From the NCBI GenBank assembly GCA_910577515.1, contig CAJTLW010000009.1, forward strand, positions 28,961 through 92,960: a stretch of DNA of 64,000 bases, in the 5' to 3' direction. The first letter of the stretch is position 1. Every line of letters starts with the position of its first letter. This document shows, piece after piece, positions 36,338-45,093 of the stretch. The notes under the pieces were generated by a model. That model saw only the letters and a program-made list of their open reading frames with translations, was not told the DNA's origin and ran no database searches. A program made the translations under genes and the position numbers. The DNA is from an uncultured Vampirovibrio sp. GTDB taxonomy: Bacteria > Cyanobacteriota > Vampirovibrionia > Gastranaerophilales > Gastranaerophilaceae.

Positions 36338-37259
36338 CACATTTTGTGCATTCTTTACCTATTGTTCTTCCAAAAAGAAGTCTTAGGCCTCCAAAGCGCT
36401 TTTTAAGTGTGTTTTTAATACCACAGGTAATTTCGTTCAGGTTTTTAATAATATACCCCGTATCGTTTACTCCTGTTTCAATATTTGGCATATTAGTGCC
36501 TGCAAATTCATTTACCTTTCTTATAGTTTCCTGAAGCTCCATTGTAGATTCTCTAACAGTTTGCGTGGTTTCTTCAAGGTTTGTCATAGATTTATTCAAA
36601 TTTTCTTGCTTAATCGAGCGGTTTAATTTTTTAGTCAAATCTTCAATATTTCTTGTTGTAATTTCAAGGTTATCGGTCGTTTCTTTAAGGCTTTTTCTGT
36701 TTTCATTTGCCATTTCATTCAACGTTGTAAATAAATCTTTCAAGGCGCCTATTGTATCCTGAAGTTCAACAACGGTATTTTCAAGATTTTGCTTCATATT
36801 ATCAAGAGAATCTGCTTCCTGGCTTGATAAAAACGTTTCAATATCAACCGTAGATTTACCAAAAACAACATCCCCGTTATTCAAATAAGCAACAGTGGGT
36901 TCATCGGGGTAAATTATATCAATATAATCAATCTTTCTCCATCTGTCTTTTTCGCGCTGAAGCTTTACTGTAATATTTTTTGGCAGCTTCAGATTTTTAT
37001 TATGAAAAAGTGCGATTCTCATATAAGTTGTCGTATAATCCACACCCGGTTTTATATATAAAACCTTTCCTATCTTATATCCTTTATAAAAAACATTTAT
37101 TCTGCCTTTTATTGGGCGAAGGTCATTAAATTCAGCCGTAATAAAAGTATATGTCAGCCTCTGGTATAAAAGAACAGCCATCATTAAGAAAAAAGCGGCA
37201 ATTAAAATTTGCCATAAAAATTTCTTAATAAAGTTAATTGTAATTTCAAACATTTTCAT
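36330..37259 (-). CDS. MCE/MlaD-family lipid-transport protein
   Basis: 309 residues. One N-terminal membrane helix (about 12-28) anchors it in the inner membrane; an MCE domain follows (about 38-120: ITAEFNDLRPIKGRINVFYKGYKIG in part), then about 150 residues of amphipathic coiled coil (ENTVVELQDTIGALKDL onward). MCE proteins form hexameric rings that carry phospholipids between membranes with an MlaE permease and MlaF ATPase; neither is in the window. Two Cys pairs sit near the C-terminus. ATG at 37253 is an alternative start. Confidence 0.82.
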   Translation of the reverse strand: MKMFEITINFIKKFLWQILIAAFFLMMAVLLYQRLTYTFITAEFNDLRPIKGRINVFYKGYKIGKVLYIKPGVDYTTTYMRIALFHNKNLKLPKNITVKLQREKDRWRKIDYIDIIYPDEPTVAYLNNGDVVFGKSTVDIETFLSSQEADSLDNMKQNLENTVVELQDTIGALKDLFTTLNEMANENRKSLKETTDNLEITTRNIEDLTKKLNRSIKQENLNKSMTNLEETTQTVRESTMELQETIRKVNEFAGTNMPNIETGVNDTGYIIKNLNEITCGIKNTLKKRFGGLRLLFGRTIGKECTKCVN

Positions 37260-37296
37260 AATAAAAAAATATACAGCCCTGTTTGAAATTATAAAA

Positions 37297-37328
37297 TTCC
37301 CCCTCAGGGCTAGCCTTCATAGGGGGAA
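37297..37328 (-). terminator. Probable terminator after the hydrolase gene
   Basis: 8-bp inverted repeat (ttccccct / agggggaa, 37297-37304 with 37321-37328) and a 16-base loop, followed on the minus strand by an AT-rich, imperfect T tract. It lies between the hydrolase stop and the MCE gene start. Confidence 0.5.
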
Positions 37329-37341
37329 AACAAAATTAATT

Positions 37342-38364
37342 TTATTTTAAATATTTTTTAAAGAAAGCATCTATTTTATCAAAAGGTATTTTATCTAAAT
37401 TATCATACAAATCTGTATGATTGGCTCCTTTAATTATTAAAAGCTTTTTATTGTCTCCTTTTAATTTTTTAAACGCATCCTCTGAAAAATATTTACTGTG
37501 CGCATTTTCGCCATGAATCATCAAAACCGCATTTTGAATTTCATTGCTATAAGCCAAAATCGGCATTGTCATAAAAGATAAAGACGAAGTTAAATTCCAA
37601 TTGCCATTTGAATTTATGGCTCTTTTGTGAAACCCTCTTTTTGTTTTATAGTAATCAAAGTAATCTTTTATAAATTGCGGTTCTTCCCCTGTTAGTTTCT
37701 CAGGAAGTCCTCCCTGGGGCGCAAAAGTCCCATCTTTAAAATCTTTCGTTCTTTGTTTATTTAGGGTTTCTTTTAATTCATAACGAGCCTTAACGTCCAT
37801 TGAATCAAAATAACCGTTAGCATTTACCCTGCTCATATCATACATTGTAGATGTCACGGTAGCTTTAATCCTTGTATCCATACTTGCAGCATTTAAACCC
37901 ATTCCACCAAAACCGCAAATGCCTATGATTCCTATTTTTTCAGACTCAACATTATCTAAATTACTTAAAAAATCAACAGCAGCACTGAAATCTTCTGTAT
38001 TTATATCAGGAGATGCTACATTTCTTGGCTCCCCGCCGGATTCACCGGTATAAGAAGGGTCAAAAGCAAGAGCAATGTAACCCTTTTCAGCCATCGTCTG
38101 TGCATAAAACCCTGAAGCTTGTTCCTTTACAGCACCAAAAGGCCCGCTTACAGCAATTGCAGCCGCCTTGCCCTTAATATTTTTTGGAATATATAAATCT
38201 CCTACAAGTGTTATGCCATAACGGTTTTTAAAATTTACCTTTTTAATATCAACCGCATCGCTTTTTTTAAACACCTTATCCCATTCCTGATTATTTTTAG
38301 CATCGCTCATAAGATTGCCTCCTGTAATTATCAAAAATAAAACCAATAATATTTTTTTAAACAT
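37342..38364 (-). CDS. Exported alpha/beta hydrolase (dienelactone-hydrolase-like)
   Basis: 340 residues with a Sec signal (about 1-20, hydrophobic FKKILLVLFLIITGG). Mature part: GDLYIPKNIKG, AVSGPFGAVKEQ (oxyanion region), FDPSYTGESGG, nucleophile elbow GICGFGGMGL and His in ANHTDLYD. The elbow places Cys, as in dienelactone hydrolase, where most esterases have Ser; the Phe two places on is unusual for this tight turn. It probably acts on a small ester or polyketide-like compound in the periplasm. Nothing nearby hints at the substrate. Confidence 0.75.
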   Translation of the reverse strand: MFKKILLVLFLIITGGNLMSDAKNNQEWDKVFKKSDAVDIKKVNFKNRYGITLVGDLYIPKNIKGKAAAIAVSGPFGAVKEQASGFYAQTMAEKGYIALAFDPSYTGESGGEPRNVASPDINTEDFSAAVDFLSNLDNVESEKIGIIGICGFGGMGLNAASMDTRIKATVTSTMYDMSRVNANGYFDSMDVKARYELKETLNKQRTKDFKDGTFAPQGGLPEKLTGEEPQFIKDYFDYYKTKRGFHKRAINSNGNWNLTSSLSFMTMPILAYSNEIQNAVLMIHGENAHSKYFSEDAFKKLKGDNKKLLIIKGANHTDLYDNLDKIPFDKIDAFFKKYLK

Positions 38365-38559
38365 ACAAAAATCCTTTCTTTTTTAATTATAAACAACCCC
38401 AAAACCCTTATCAAATACCTATTCTAAATACACAACTATAACTTTTAGCTATGATAGAAATATAAATAAAACAAAAAGTGGATTTTCAAACAAAGTTTTA
38501 TGTTACAATAAAATTTAATTTAAAAATTGTATTATAATTTAAACTAAAATAATAATTAT

Positions 38560-39504
38560 ATGGATTTTATTAGAAAAATTATATATACAACAATTAGAGA
38601 TGTTATTTTCTGTCTGTGTTTATTGTTCTTGTGTTTTAACCCTTATGCGGATCTTAAAGACAGTTCACGGATATATACAATATTCGTTTCTTTTATCTTG
38701 TATCTTTTGATTCCAAGAATTGTAAATTATGCAAATTCCAAAGACGATTTAGACCTTGGAAGTTTTGATAAACTAGCCGAACAAAAAGAAAACTTTATTG
38801 CAACTTTAAGCCACGATTTAAAAACTCCAGCACTTTCACAAATTAAAAGCATTCAATTATTATTAGAAGAACACCTTGGCGCACTTAATACAGAACAAAA
38901 GAACTTGCTTAATGCAACATTGAATTCTTGCAAATATATGAAAGAAATGATTTTAACCATTCTTGCAACTTATAAATTTAAAAGCGGGACGGTAATTTTA
39001 AATCATCAAGATTTTAATGTGCTTAACCTGGTAAAAGAATGCAAAGATGAAATTATAAGCCTTGCAAAGGAAAAAGGACTTACAATCAAAATAACATCAG
39101 AATCAGACAATAATAATATCTGCGCAGATAGAATTCAAATCAAGAGAGTTATTTTAAACCTTCTTTCAAATGCCATAAGTTATGCTTATAAAAATAGTGA
39201 AATTAAAATAAACATAATAAACGATAGAGGCTATTTCAGATTTTATATAGAAAATGCAGGAAGCTACATTGAAGATGAAATATTAAAACAATTATTTAAA
39301 AGATATTCAAGCTTTGCTTTAAAATATAAAAAGGCAAGTGTAGGCCTGGGGCTTTATTTATCAAGAAAAATTATTGAAGCACATCTTGGAGCAATAAAAG
39401 CAGAAAGTTTTATAGAAAATAAAAATGTTTTCAGCTTCTACATACCATCCAATGTGAAAGAAGAAATGATGGAAAAGAAAAAACACCCTTGGCTTAGGTT
39501 TTAA
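38560..39504 (+). CDS. Orphan membrane histidine kinase
   Basis: 314 residues. Two hydrophobic segments (about 10-27 and 37-55) with almost no periplasmic loop, then the H-box TLSHDLKTPALSQ, a HisKA helix pair, N-box NLLSNAISYAYKN and ATP-lid motifs up to VGLGLYLSRKIIE (G2). All catalytic boxes are present, though G1 (ENAGSYI) is relaxed. No response regulator is adjacent. TATAAT at 38533-38538 is a possible -10. Confidence 0.85.
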   Translation: MDFIRKIIYTTIRDVIFCLCLLFLCFNPYADLKDSSRIYTIFVSFILYLLIPRIVNYANSKDDLDLGSFDKLAEQKENFIATLSHDLKTPALSQIKSIQLLLEEHLGALNTEQKNLLNATLNSCKYMKEMILTILATYKFKSGTVILNHQDFNVLNLVKECKDEIISLAKEKGLTIKITSESDNNNICADRIQIKRVILNLLSNAISYAYKNSEIKINIINDRGYFRFYIENAGSYIEDEILKQLFKRYSSFALKYKKASVGLGLYLSRKIIEAHLGAIKAESFIENKNVFSFYIPSNVKEEMMEKKKHPWLRF

Positions 39505-39526
39505 AATTAATTATCCAATTGCCCTA

Positions 39527-39557
39527 TTGACTTAGAGTGTACTCTAAATTGTAAAAT
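39527..39557 (+). promoter_or_regulatory. MerR-type promoter/operator of the flavodoxin gene
   Basis: TTGACT (39527-39532) and TAAAAT (39552-39557) are separated by 19 bases, too long for normal sigma-70 use, and the spacer carries a dyad TTAGAGT-gt-ACTCTAA (39532-39547). This is the arrangement bound and untwisted by MerR-family activators, closest to the AdhR/NmlR-type site. No MerR gene is in the window. Confidence 0.75.
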
Positions 39558-39587
39558 ATAAGCTATCATCAAAAAGGAAAATTTGAA

Positions 39588-40223
39588 ATGGAAAAAATTA
39601 AAAGTACTTTATATGCAACATTTTTAATTATGACAATACTTATAGGATTTGCTTTTGCTCTTGCAGTAAATGCTAAAACTATATCTGCATCAAAAGCAGA
39701 AAACATAAAACCTTTAGAAAAAGGGGAAGCTATAGATGCAAGCAAAAAAACAGAAGCAAAAACCCTGATTGTATATTTTTCTTTGAGTGGAAATACAAGA
39801 TATATTGCACAAAAAATTCAAAATAAACTTGATTGCGATATCTTTGAACTTGAAACCCTCACTCCATACCCATCAGACAGGGATGAAATTACTACTGTTG
39901 CCAAAAAGGAAATCGAAAACAACATTCTGCCAGAATTAAAACAGAATATTGATATAAAAGATTACAATAAAATATTTGTCGGCACGCCGGTATGGTGGTA
40001 TTCTATGTCCCCTGCCATCCGCACATTTCTTTCAAATAATGATTTTGCAGGCAAAGCAATCGTTCCCTTTATCACCCACGGAGGAGGCGGAGAATATAAT
40101 ATAGCAAAAGAAATGGGTAACCTCGCAAAAGGAAGCACGGTTTTAAAATCAATTTCATTCTACGGTAAAGGAAATTCAAACATAGATGCCGAAATTAATG
40201 CTTGGCTAAAAGAAGTGAAATAA
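39588..40223 (+). CDS. Exported or membrane-anchored flavodoxin
   Basis: 211 residues. An N-terminal hydrophobic stretch (about 10-29) ending AVNAK serves as signal or anchor, followed by a linker and a flavodoxin domain (about 60-211). FMN phosphate loop YFSLSGNTRYIA, second loop TPVWWYSMSPAI and third loop THGGGGEYN are present. Such long-tail flavodoxins shuttle electrons outside the cytoplasm. The MerR-type promoter suggests induction by thiol, aldehyde, metal or redox stress (inference). Ribosome site aagga. Confidence 0.87.
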   Translation: MEKIKSTLYATFLIMTILIGFAFALAVNAKTISASKAENIKPLEKGEAIDASKKTEAKTLIVYFSLSGNTRYIAQKIQNKLDCDIFELETLTPYPSDRDEITTVAKKEIENNILPELKQNIDIKDYNKIFVGTPVWWYSMSPAIRTFLSNNDFAGKAIVPFITHGGGGEYNIAKEMGNLAKGSTVLKSISFYGKGNSNIDAEINAWLKEVK

Positions 40224-40238
40224 TGAATAAGTGGTAAT

Positions 40239-41474
40239 ATGAAATTTTTGTTTTCACATAGAAACTTCCCGGCGCAATTTAAACACATTTTAAACGAGCT
40301 TGGCAAAGACTCTTCAAATAAAATTGTATTCTTAACAGGAACAGAAAATCCTGTTGAAATTAAGGGTGTTAAAAAAGTTTTATACAAATTAAAAAGAAAA
40401 GTGCCGCAAAATGCTCACAGATATTTAAAACAATATGAAGAAGCAATAATCCACGGGCAAGGAGCAGCAGAAGCTGCTATTGCACTTAAAAATTCAGGAT
40501 TCGCCCCGGATGTAATTTATGCACACGGATGGGGAAATTCAATGTTTTTTAAAGATATTTTCCCAGATGTTCCTTTGATAAATTATTGTGAATGGTATTA
40601 CAACTCATCTGGTGCTGATATCGGTTTTGATAGAATAATGCCTGATTATGACAGAAAGGCCTTAACAAGGTGTAATAATTCACAATTTTTACAGGATTTA
40701 ATTTCTTGTAATTTAGGAATATGCCCGACTAAATGGCAAAAAAGTCAGTTTCCAAAGGAATTGCAAAGTAAAATAAATGTAATCCACGATGGTATTGATA
40801 CAGATTATTTTATTCCAAACCCTGATGCTGAATTTAGAATCCCTGACAGCGACATTATTCTTTCTTGCAAGGATGAAGTTTTAACCTATGCAACACGTGG
40901 AATGGAACCATACAGAGGATTTCCACAGTTTATGGAAATAGCTGAAAAACTTTTACAAAAAAGAAAAAATCTTCACGTTGTAATAGCAGGAGAAGACAGG
41001 GTTTGTTATGGCCCAAAATTAAGAAACACAACATTTAAAGAATTAATGCTGAAAAATTTAAATCTTGATTTATCAAAATTACACTTTACAGGCGGGCTTC
41101 CGTATAAAGAATACAGAAAACTACTTCAAATTTCATCTGTTCACTGTTATTTAACTTATCCCTTTGTTTTATCGTGGTCAATGCTTGAAGCTATGGCCAC
41201 AGGGTGTTTAATTGTAGGGTCTAAAACACAGCCTGTTGAAGAAGTAATTAAAAATGAAGAAAACGGATATCTTGTTGATTTTTATGATGTTAATCTTTTC
41301 GCAAAAACAATTGATGAAATATTAGAAAGCAGACTTCAGAATAACGGGGTTCACAGTGATAAAAACCTTAAATTAAAAACTAACGCAAGAAAAACTATTA
41401 TTGAAAATTATGACCTTAAAAAGCTTCTTCCAAAGCACATTGAATTAATCAAAAATGCAGGGCTTAAAAAATAA
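40239..41474 (+). CDS. Family 4 glycosyltransferase
   Basis: 411 residues, GT-B fold. N-terminal half KFLFSHRNFPAQFKH and YAHGWGNSMFFKD is the GT4 N-domain often seen in cyanobacterial-type transferases; the C-terminal half has VIHDGIDTDYF, ATRGMEPYRGFP, and SWSMLEAMATGCLIVGS (the EX7E-like donor site). It shares one base with the type I TolC gene (TAATG), so it may be in the same transcript. Its role beside a secretion system is unclear; it might modify a surface glycan or the channel. Confidence 0.85.
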   Translation: MKFLFSHRNFPAQFKHILNELGKDSSNKIVFLTGTENPVEIKGVKKVLYKLKRKVPQNAHRYLKQYEEAIIHGQGAAEAAIALKNSGFAPDVIYAHGWGNSMFFKDIFPDVPLINYCEWYYNSSGADIGFDRIMPDYDRKALTRCNNSQFLQDLISCNLGICPTKWQKSQFPKELQSKINVIHDGIDTDYFIPNPDAEFRIPDSDIILSCKDEVLTYATRGMEPYRGFPQFMEIAEKLLQKRKNLHVVIAGEDRVCYGPKLRNTTFKELMLKNLNLDLSKLHFTGGLPYKEYRKLLQISSVHCYLTYPFVLSWSMLEAMATGCLIVGSKTQPVEEVIKNEENGYLVDFYDVNLFAKTIDEILESRLQNNGVHSDKNLKLKTNARKTIIENYDLKKLLPKHIELIKNAGLKK

Positions 41475-42982
41475 TGCAAAAATCATCCAAAATTTTATTA
41501 ATAATCGCATTATGCTGGGCAGGCACCCTTTCAACCTCTGCTGAAACTTTAACTTTTAACTCCTTTCTAGAAACTGCCCTTCAAAATTCATATAAATTGA
41601 AAGCTTCTAAAATTGACACAGGAATTGCAAAAGCAAGCGTAAAGGAGGCAAGAGCAGGATATTTCCCGACACTATCAGGATATGCAACAACTGAAAGGTA
41701 TAACGATTTATCGGATGGAACAAGGCAGATAACAGCTGTCGGGAATGAAATATTATTAAACAGAGATTATTACCAGGATGTTGCAGCGGTAGGATTAAAT
41801 TACAATCTTTTTGATTTTGGTATAAGAAAAAGAACCCTTCAGATTGCAAAAGCTGATGATAAACAAAAAGAAACGCTTCTTTTAAAAGATACAAGGGATT
41901 TAAAGCTTGATGTTGTCGATTTATACGGTGAAACTCTAGCGTTATACAAAGCTTTGGGAATAAAAAGAGAGATTTTAAGTTTACAAAATGAGCTTTTTAC
42001 AATAAATTCAAGGCTAAGAGGTGCAGGGGAATTATCTGAAATTGAAGTCACAAATTCTGAAATTGATATATCAGAAACAAAATCTGACATTGCAGAGCTT
42101 GAAAATAATTTATCAAAAAGATTGACAGAATTTTCATATTATACGAATAGAAGTTATTCGCTTAATGACACAGAACTGACAGATTTCCCCGAAACGACCA
42201 ATAATGGCAACATTATCCCAATAAATGTCATTGCGAGCGACCAACAGGAGCGCAGCAATCCAGAAAATCAAAAGATAACTCTTTGGTTTAATAATCCAGG
42301 ACAAAGCAAAGCTAGTCCCGTCATTGCGAGCGAAGCGCGGCAATCCAGTAAGCCTACAAAGCTATCCATTGAAAAAACGGATGAAAAAACGGCCGCAAGT
42401 AGTAGTACAGGTTTTGACATTCAAAACTCACTTGAAGCAAAAACCTATGACCTTGAAATTTTAAAGAAGCAAAAGGAATATGAAATTCAAAAAAGGGCGA
42501 ATTTTCCTAAAATATCCTTCGATGCAAGATATAATTTGTATGGTTCAGATGATAACAATTTTGCACACAGTTTTTCTGATTTTGAACAAAGAAGTTTATC
42601 TTTTAGAATTTCAACCTCATTTACTATGTTTGACGGGATGAAAAATATTAACACTGTTCAAAAAAGGAAGATGGAAGTTGAAAAATTAAAGGTTCAAAAA
42701 GAACAGGAACTCGCTGAATTAAAGAAAAAATATGAGCAGATAAGGCTTGACGCGGAAAATTCAATATTGCAAGGGGAAAATAATAAAAGGACGTTGAGTT
42801 TGGTAAATAAAAACCTTGAAAACCTTGAAAGATTAAACACAAACGGTATAATAGCAAAGGCTGAGTGTGTTAAAAAGAAATTAGAATTACTTGATAAAAA
42901 GCAAAAGCTTGAAGAAACAAGAATTAGAAATTATGTAGCAGGGTATAAGTTAGGGGTATTGAATGAAAATATGGAATTGTAA
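41474..42982 (+). CDS. Type I secretion TolC-family channel with repeat-derived insert
   Basis: 502 residues with a Sec signal (about 1-24, ending STSAETL). Two outer-membrane efflux repeats: about 25-235 and 320-500. Between them a polar linker of about 85 residues includes two peptides coded by a genomic palindromic repeat (VIASDQQERSNP and VIASEARQSS), inserted in frame at the loop between repeats where it is tolerated. It is followed by the RTX substrate, HlyB and HlyD genes, and should be the outer-membrane duct of that exporter. Confidence 0.87.
   Translation: MQKSSKILLIIALCWAGTLSTSAETLTFNSFLETALQNSYKLKASKIDTGIAKASVKEARAGYFPTLSGYATTERYNDLSDGTRQITAVGNEILLNRDYYQDVAAVGLNYNLFDFGIRKRTLQIAKADDKQKETLLLKDTRDLKLDVVDLYGETLALYKALGIKREILSLQNELFTINSRLRGAGELSEIEVTNSEIDISETKSDIAELENNLSKRLTEFSYYTNRSYSLNDTELTDFPETTNNGNIIPINVIASDQQERSNPENQKITLWFNNPGQSKASPVIASEARQSSKPTKLSIEKTDEKTAASSSTGFDIQNSLEAKTYDLEILKKQKEYEIQKRANFPKISFDARYNLYGSDDNNFAHSFSDFEQRSLSFRISTSFTMFDGMKNINTVQKRKMEVEKLKVQKEQELAELKKKYEQIRLDAENSILQGENNKRTLSLVNKNLENLERLNTNGIIAKAECVKKKLELLDKKQKLEETRIRNYVAGYKLGVLNENMEL
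42227..42262 (+). repeat. Palindromic genomic repeat, copy 1 (in frame in TolC gene)
   Basis: 36 bases beginning gtcattgcgagcgacc and ending gcagcaatcca; ATTGC/GCAAT arms form a hairpin. It differs from the copy at 59796-59831 at two positions. In frame it codes VIASDQQERSNP. Confidence 0.85.
42320..42347 (+). repeat. Palindromic genomic repeat, copy 2 (in frame in TolC gene)
   Basis: 28-base short form (gtcattgcgagcgaagcgcg then gcaatcca), 93 bases after copy 1, in frame and coding VIASEARQSS. It lacks the inner 8 bases of the long form. Confidence 0.85.
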
Positions 42983-42986
42983 ATTT

Positions 42987-44135
42987 ATGAATATGAAAAA
43001 GATTTTATCTATAATCTTTATGTTGTTGATATTTTGTTATTTCTTTTTAAATCAGGAAAGCTATGCAAAGGAAAGATTTGTTGAGCTGAATCTAAAACAA
43101 AATGATAGAATTGATATACCTATACCATTAAACGAAAATGAAATATTTTTTGCAGGTGGGTGGGATCAACACGAAGCAACCGATCCTAAAACAGGAAAAT
43201 GGCATTATGAAGCCGATACATTCCCTGCAAGAGTATATGACCTTAAAACAAGAAAATTTAAACAATTAGATTCATATTTAAAAACAACAAGAAGTTATCA
43301 AGGTGCAATAAAATATGATAACAATAATATATTGATTTTAGGGGGATATTGTACGAAAGACTGTCGTTTTGCAGCTGATAACTATAATATTGCAGAAAAT
43401 AGTTTTGAAAAACTTGATAAAACGCCATTAAGGTATGACCGAGGAACTCAAGACGGTTTAATTAAAACAAATAAACAAGTTTTTATTGTTACTGAGCTGG
43501 GTATTATGGAGTTTGATATCAAGACTAAAAAATTCAAAAAGCTTTTAACATTTGACAACAATTCTCAAATGTCATCATATAATGCAAAATTAGTCGATGG
43601 AGACAATATATTAATTTGGGGTGGAGACTACTATGCGATCAATGGCAAACTTTTTGAAGGTTACAAAGGTCGTATATTAAAATACAATATTCCAACAAAT
43701 AAAATAGTTGAACTTTTGACGGTAGATAAACCATTTTATAAAAACCCTATTGCCCATGGAATTCCACTTGATAACAACAGAATACTATTATCTGTTAAGG
43801 GTGATGAGGAAGGTGGTACTATATACGTTTACAACTATGCAAAAAATGAGATAGAGGATTGGGGTAAAACAATCTTTGGAGTGAGTGTTACATCTGGTTT
43901 TTATTTAGGAAACAATAAGGTTCTTTTACTTGGTGGCATAATAGACAACGGTTATGAGCCATTTATAAAACCTACATATCTTGATTACGGAATTTTGGAT
44001 CTTAATACAAAAAAATTTTCAAAAGTAAAAAAGTTTAAAGGTTATATGTTTGCACGTTATTCTGCAAAAGTTGGTAAAAATAAAATTTTTCTTGGCCCCG
44101 AAAAAAATACTAAGGCAATTATAGTTGAATACTAA
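42987..44135 (+). CDS. Exported kelch-like beta-propeller protein
   Basis: About 383 residues from the ATG at 42987 (42963 and 42993 are alternatives). N-terminal hydrophobic signal (IIFMLLIFCYFFLN, ending SYAKE). The rest is repeated beta segments of the kind NNNILILGGYCTKD, DNILIWGGDYYA, NNKVLLLGGIIDN and KNKIFLGPEK, consistent with a kelch propeller. Two nearby Cys in one blade could form a disulfide. Its position between TolC and the RTX genes suggests a surface or periplasmic partner of the secreted proteins. A homologue lies at 45673. Confidence 0.72.
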   Translation: MNMKKILSIIFMLLIFCYFFLNQESYAKERFVELNLKQNDRIDIPIPLNENEIFFAGGWDQHEATDPKTGKWHYEADTFPARVYDLKTRKFKQLDSYLKTTRSYQGAIKYDNNNILILGGYCTKDCRFAADNYNIAENSFEKLDKTPLRYDRGTQDGLIKTNKQVFIVTELGIMEFDIKTKKFKKLLTFDNNSQMSSYNAKLVDGDNILIWGGDYYAINGKLFEGYKGRILKYNIPTNKIVELLTVDKPFYKNPIAHGIPLDNNRILLSVKGDEEGGTIYVYNYAKNEIEDWGKTIFGVSVTSGFYLGNNKVLLLGGIIDNGYEPFIKPTYLDYGILDLNTKKFSKVKKFKGYMFARYSAKVGKNKIFLGPEKNTKAIIVEY

Positions 44136-44158
44136 AAAATAAAAAGAGGAGAATAAAA

Positions 44159-44470
44159 ATGACAGTTGCATTGACTGAAAAAAATACTTATACTACAAGT
44201 TTAAATTTATCCGACCCAAGAATTCTTGCATTATTTGCAAAGGCTTCGTACAGAAAACTAGACAACAATGATACGGTAACTGGTAATAATGCGATAAGTA
44301 AAATGCAAAGTTCTCTTGACAGTTGGCTTCCCGGAAACAAAAATGCTTCAAATGCTTGGAAAGTATTTAAAGTAGACGGCGGCGTAGACGGCTTTCAAGG
44401 TTTTGCTGCTGGTAGAAATCTTGATAATGATGGCAAATACAAAGAAGTTATTTTTGCATTTAGTCCGTAG
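44159..44470 (+). pseudogene. N-terminal fragment of a secreted lipase-like protein
   Basis: 103 residues with a strong ribosome site (agaggag). It ends at EVIFAFSP, with the stop codon contributed by the terminal repeat of the inserted RAYT element. The FQGFAAGRN...YKEVIFAFS stretch matches the strand before the oxyanion site of class 3 lipases (usually AFRGT), so the break removed the nucleophile and everything after. It resembles the N-terminal lipase part of the intact RTX protein at 46888 in layout. The missing C-terminal part continues as a remnant after the element. Confidence 0.7.
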
Positions 44471-44487
44471 GTCAGGCATTGCCTGAC
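44471..44487. repeat. Left palindrome of the RAYT element
   Basis: GTCAGGCATTGCCTGAC, 8-bp arms round a single T: a REP-like foot that a RAYT enzyme would recognise. Confidence 0.8.
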
Positions 44488-44542
44488 AATTGATGATATT
44501 AAATATTATCATTCTGTTTTGGTTTTTAATATAATAAAATTT

Positions 44543-45058
44543 ATGAATTATAAAAGAACATTTATTCAAAACAGCGCCGTATTTATAACAATTGTTACTT
44601 ATAAAAGAAGAAATATCCTAATAGACAATATATCAACCTTAAGACAATCTTTTCAATATGCAAAAACAAAATATAAATTTGATATTGTGGCAATTGTTGT
44701 TCTGCCAAATCACATTCATTTGATAATAAAACCTGAAACAATAACGGATTATCCAAAAATAATAGGACAAATAAAAAAATATTTTACAAAAACATCAAAA
44801 TTAACTTACACAAGCAATAAGAAACGTGAATCAAATATTTGGCAGAGGAGATATTGGGAGCATTCAATCATAGATGAAAAAGATTTAAACAGACATATTG
44901 ATTATATTCATTATAATCCCGTTAAACACAAATTAGTTATGGCTCCCAAAGATTGGAGATTTTCCAGTTTTAGGAAATTTGTTAAAGAAGGGTATTACGG
45001 TGCAAATTGGTATAATACAGGAGATAAAAACAATATTATGAATATGGAGTTAGAATGA
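44543..45058 (+). CDS. REP-associated tyrosine transposase (Y1, RAYT)
   Basis: 171 residues from the ATG at 44543; a TTG at 44519 is possible. The HUH pair is seen in VVLPNHIHLIIKP (His-Ile-His) and the catalytic Tyr in HIDYIHYNPVKH. WQRRYWEHSI is also typical. It nicks and rejoins single-stranded DNA at hairpin feet; here both element ends carry a 17-base palindrome. The reading frame is intact, so it could still be active. Confidence 0.9.
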   Translation: MNYKRTFIQNSAVFITIVTYKRRNILIDNISTLRQSFQYAKTKYKFDIVAIVVLPNHIHLIIKPETITDYPKIIGQIKKYFTKTSKLTYTSNKKRESNIWQRRYWEHSIIDEKDLNRHIDYIHYNPVKHKLVMAPKDWRFSSFRKFVKEGYYGANWYNTGDKNNIMNMELE

Positions 45059-45076
45059 AATTATGATTATATAATT

Positions 45077-45093
45077 GTCAGGCATTGCCTGAC
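45077..45093. repeat. Right palindrome of the RAYT element
   Basis: Same 17 bases as 44471-44487, with flanks aatt/ctac inverted relative to the left end. Confidence 0.8.

Noticed and set aside
44471..44487. Left 17-base palindrome as a terminator of the short lipase-like gene
   Set aside because: No T tract follows and an inverted copy sits at the other end of the transposase gene, so it is an element end.
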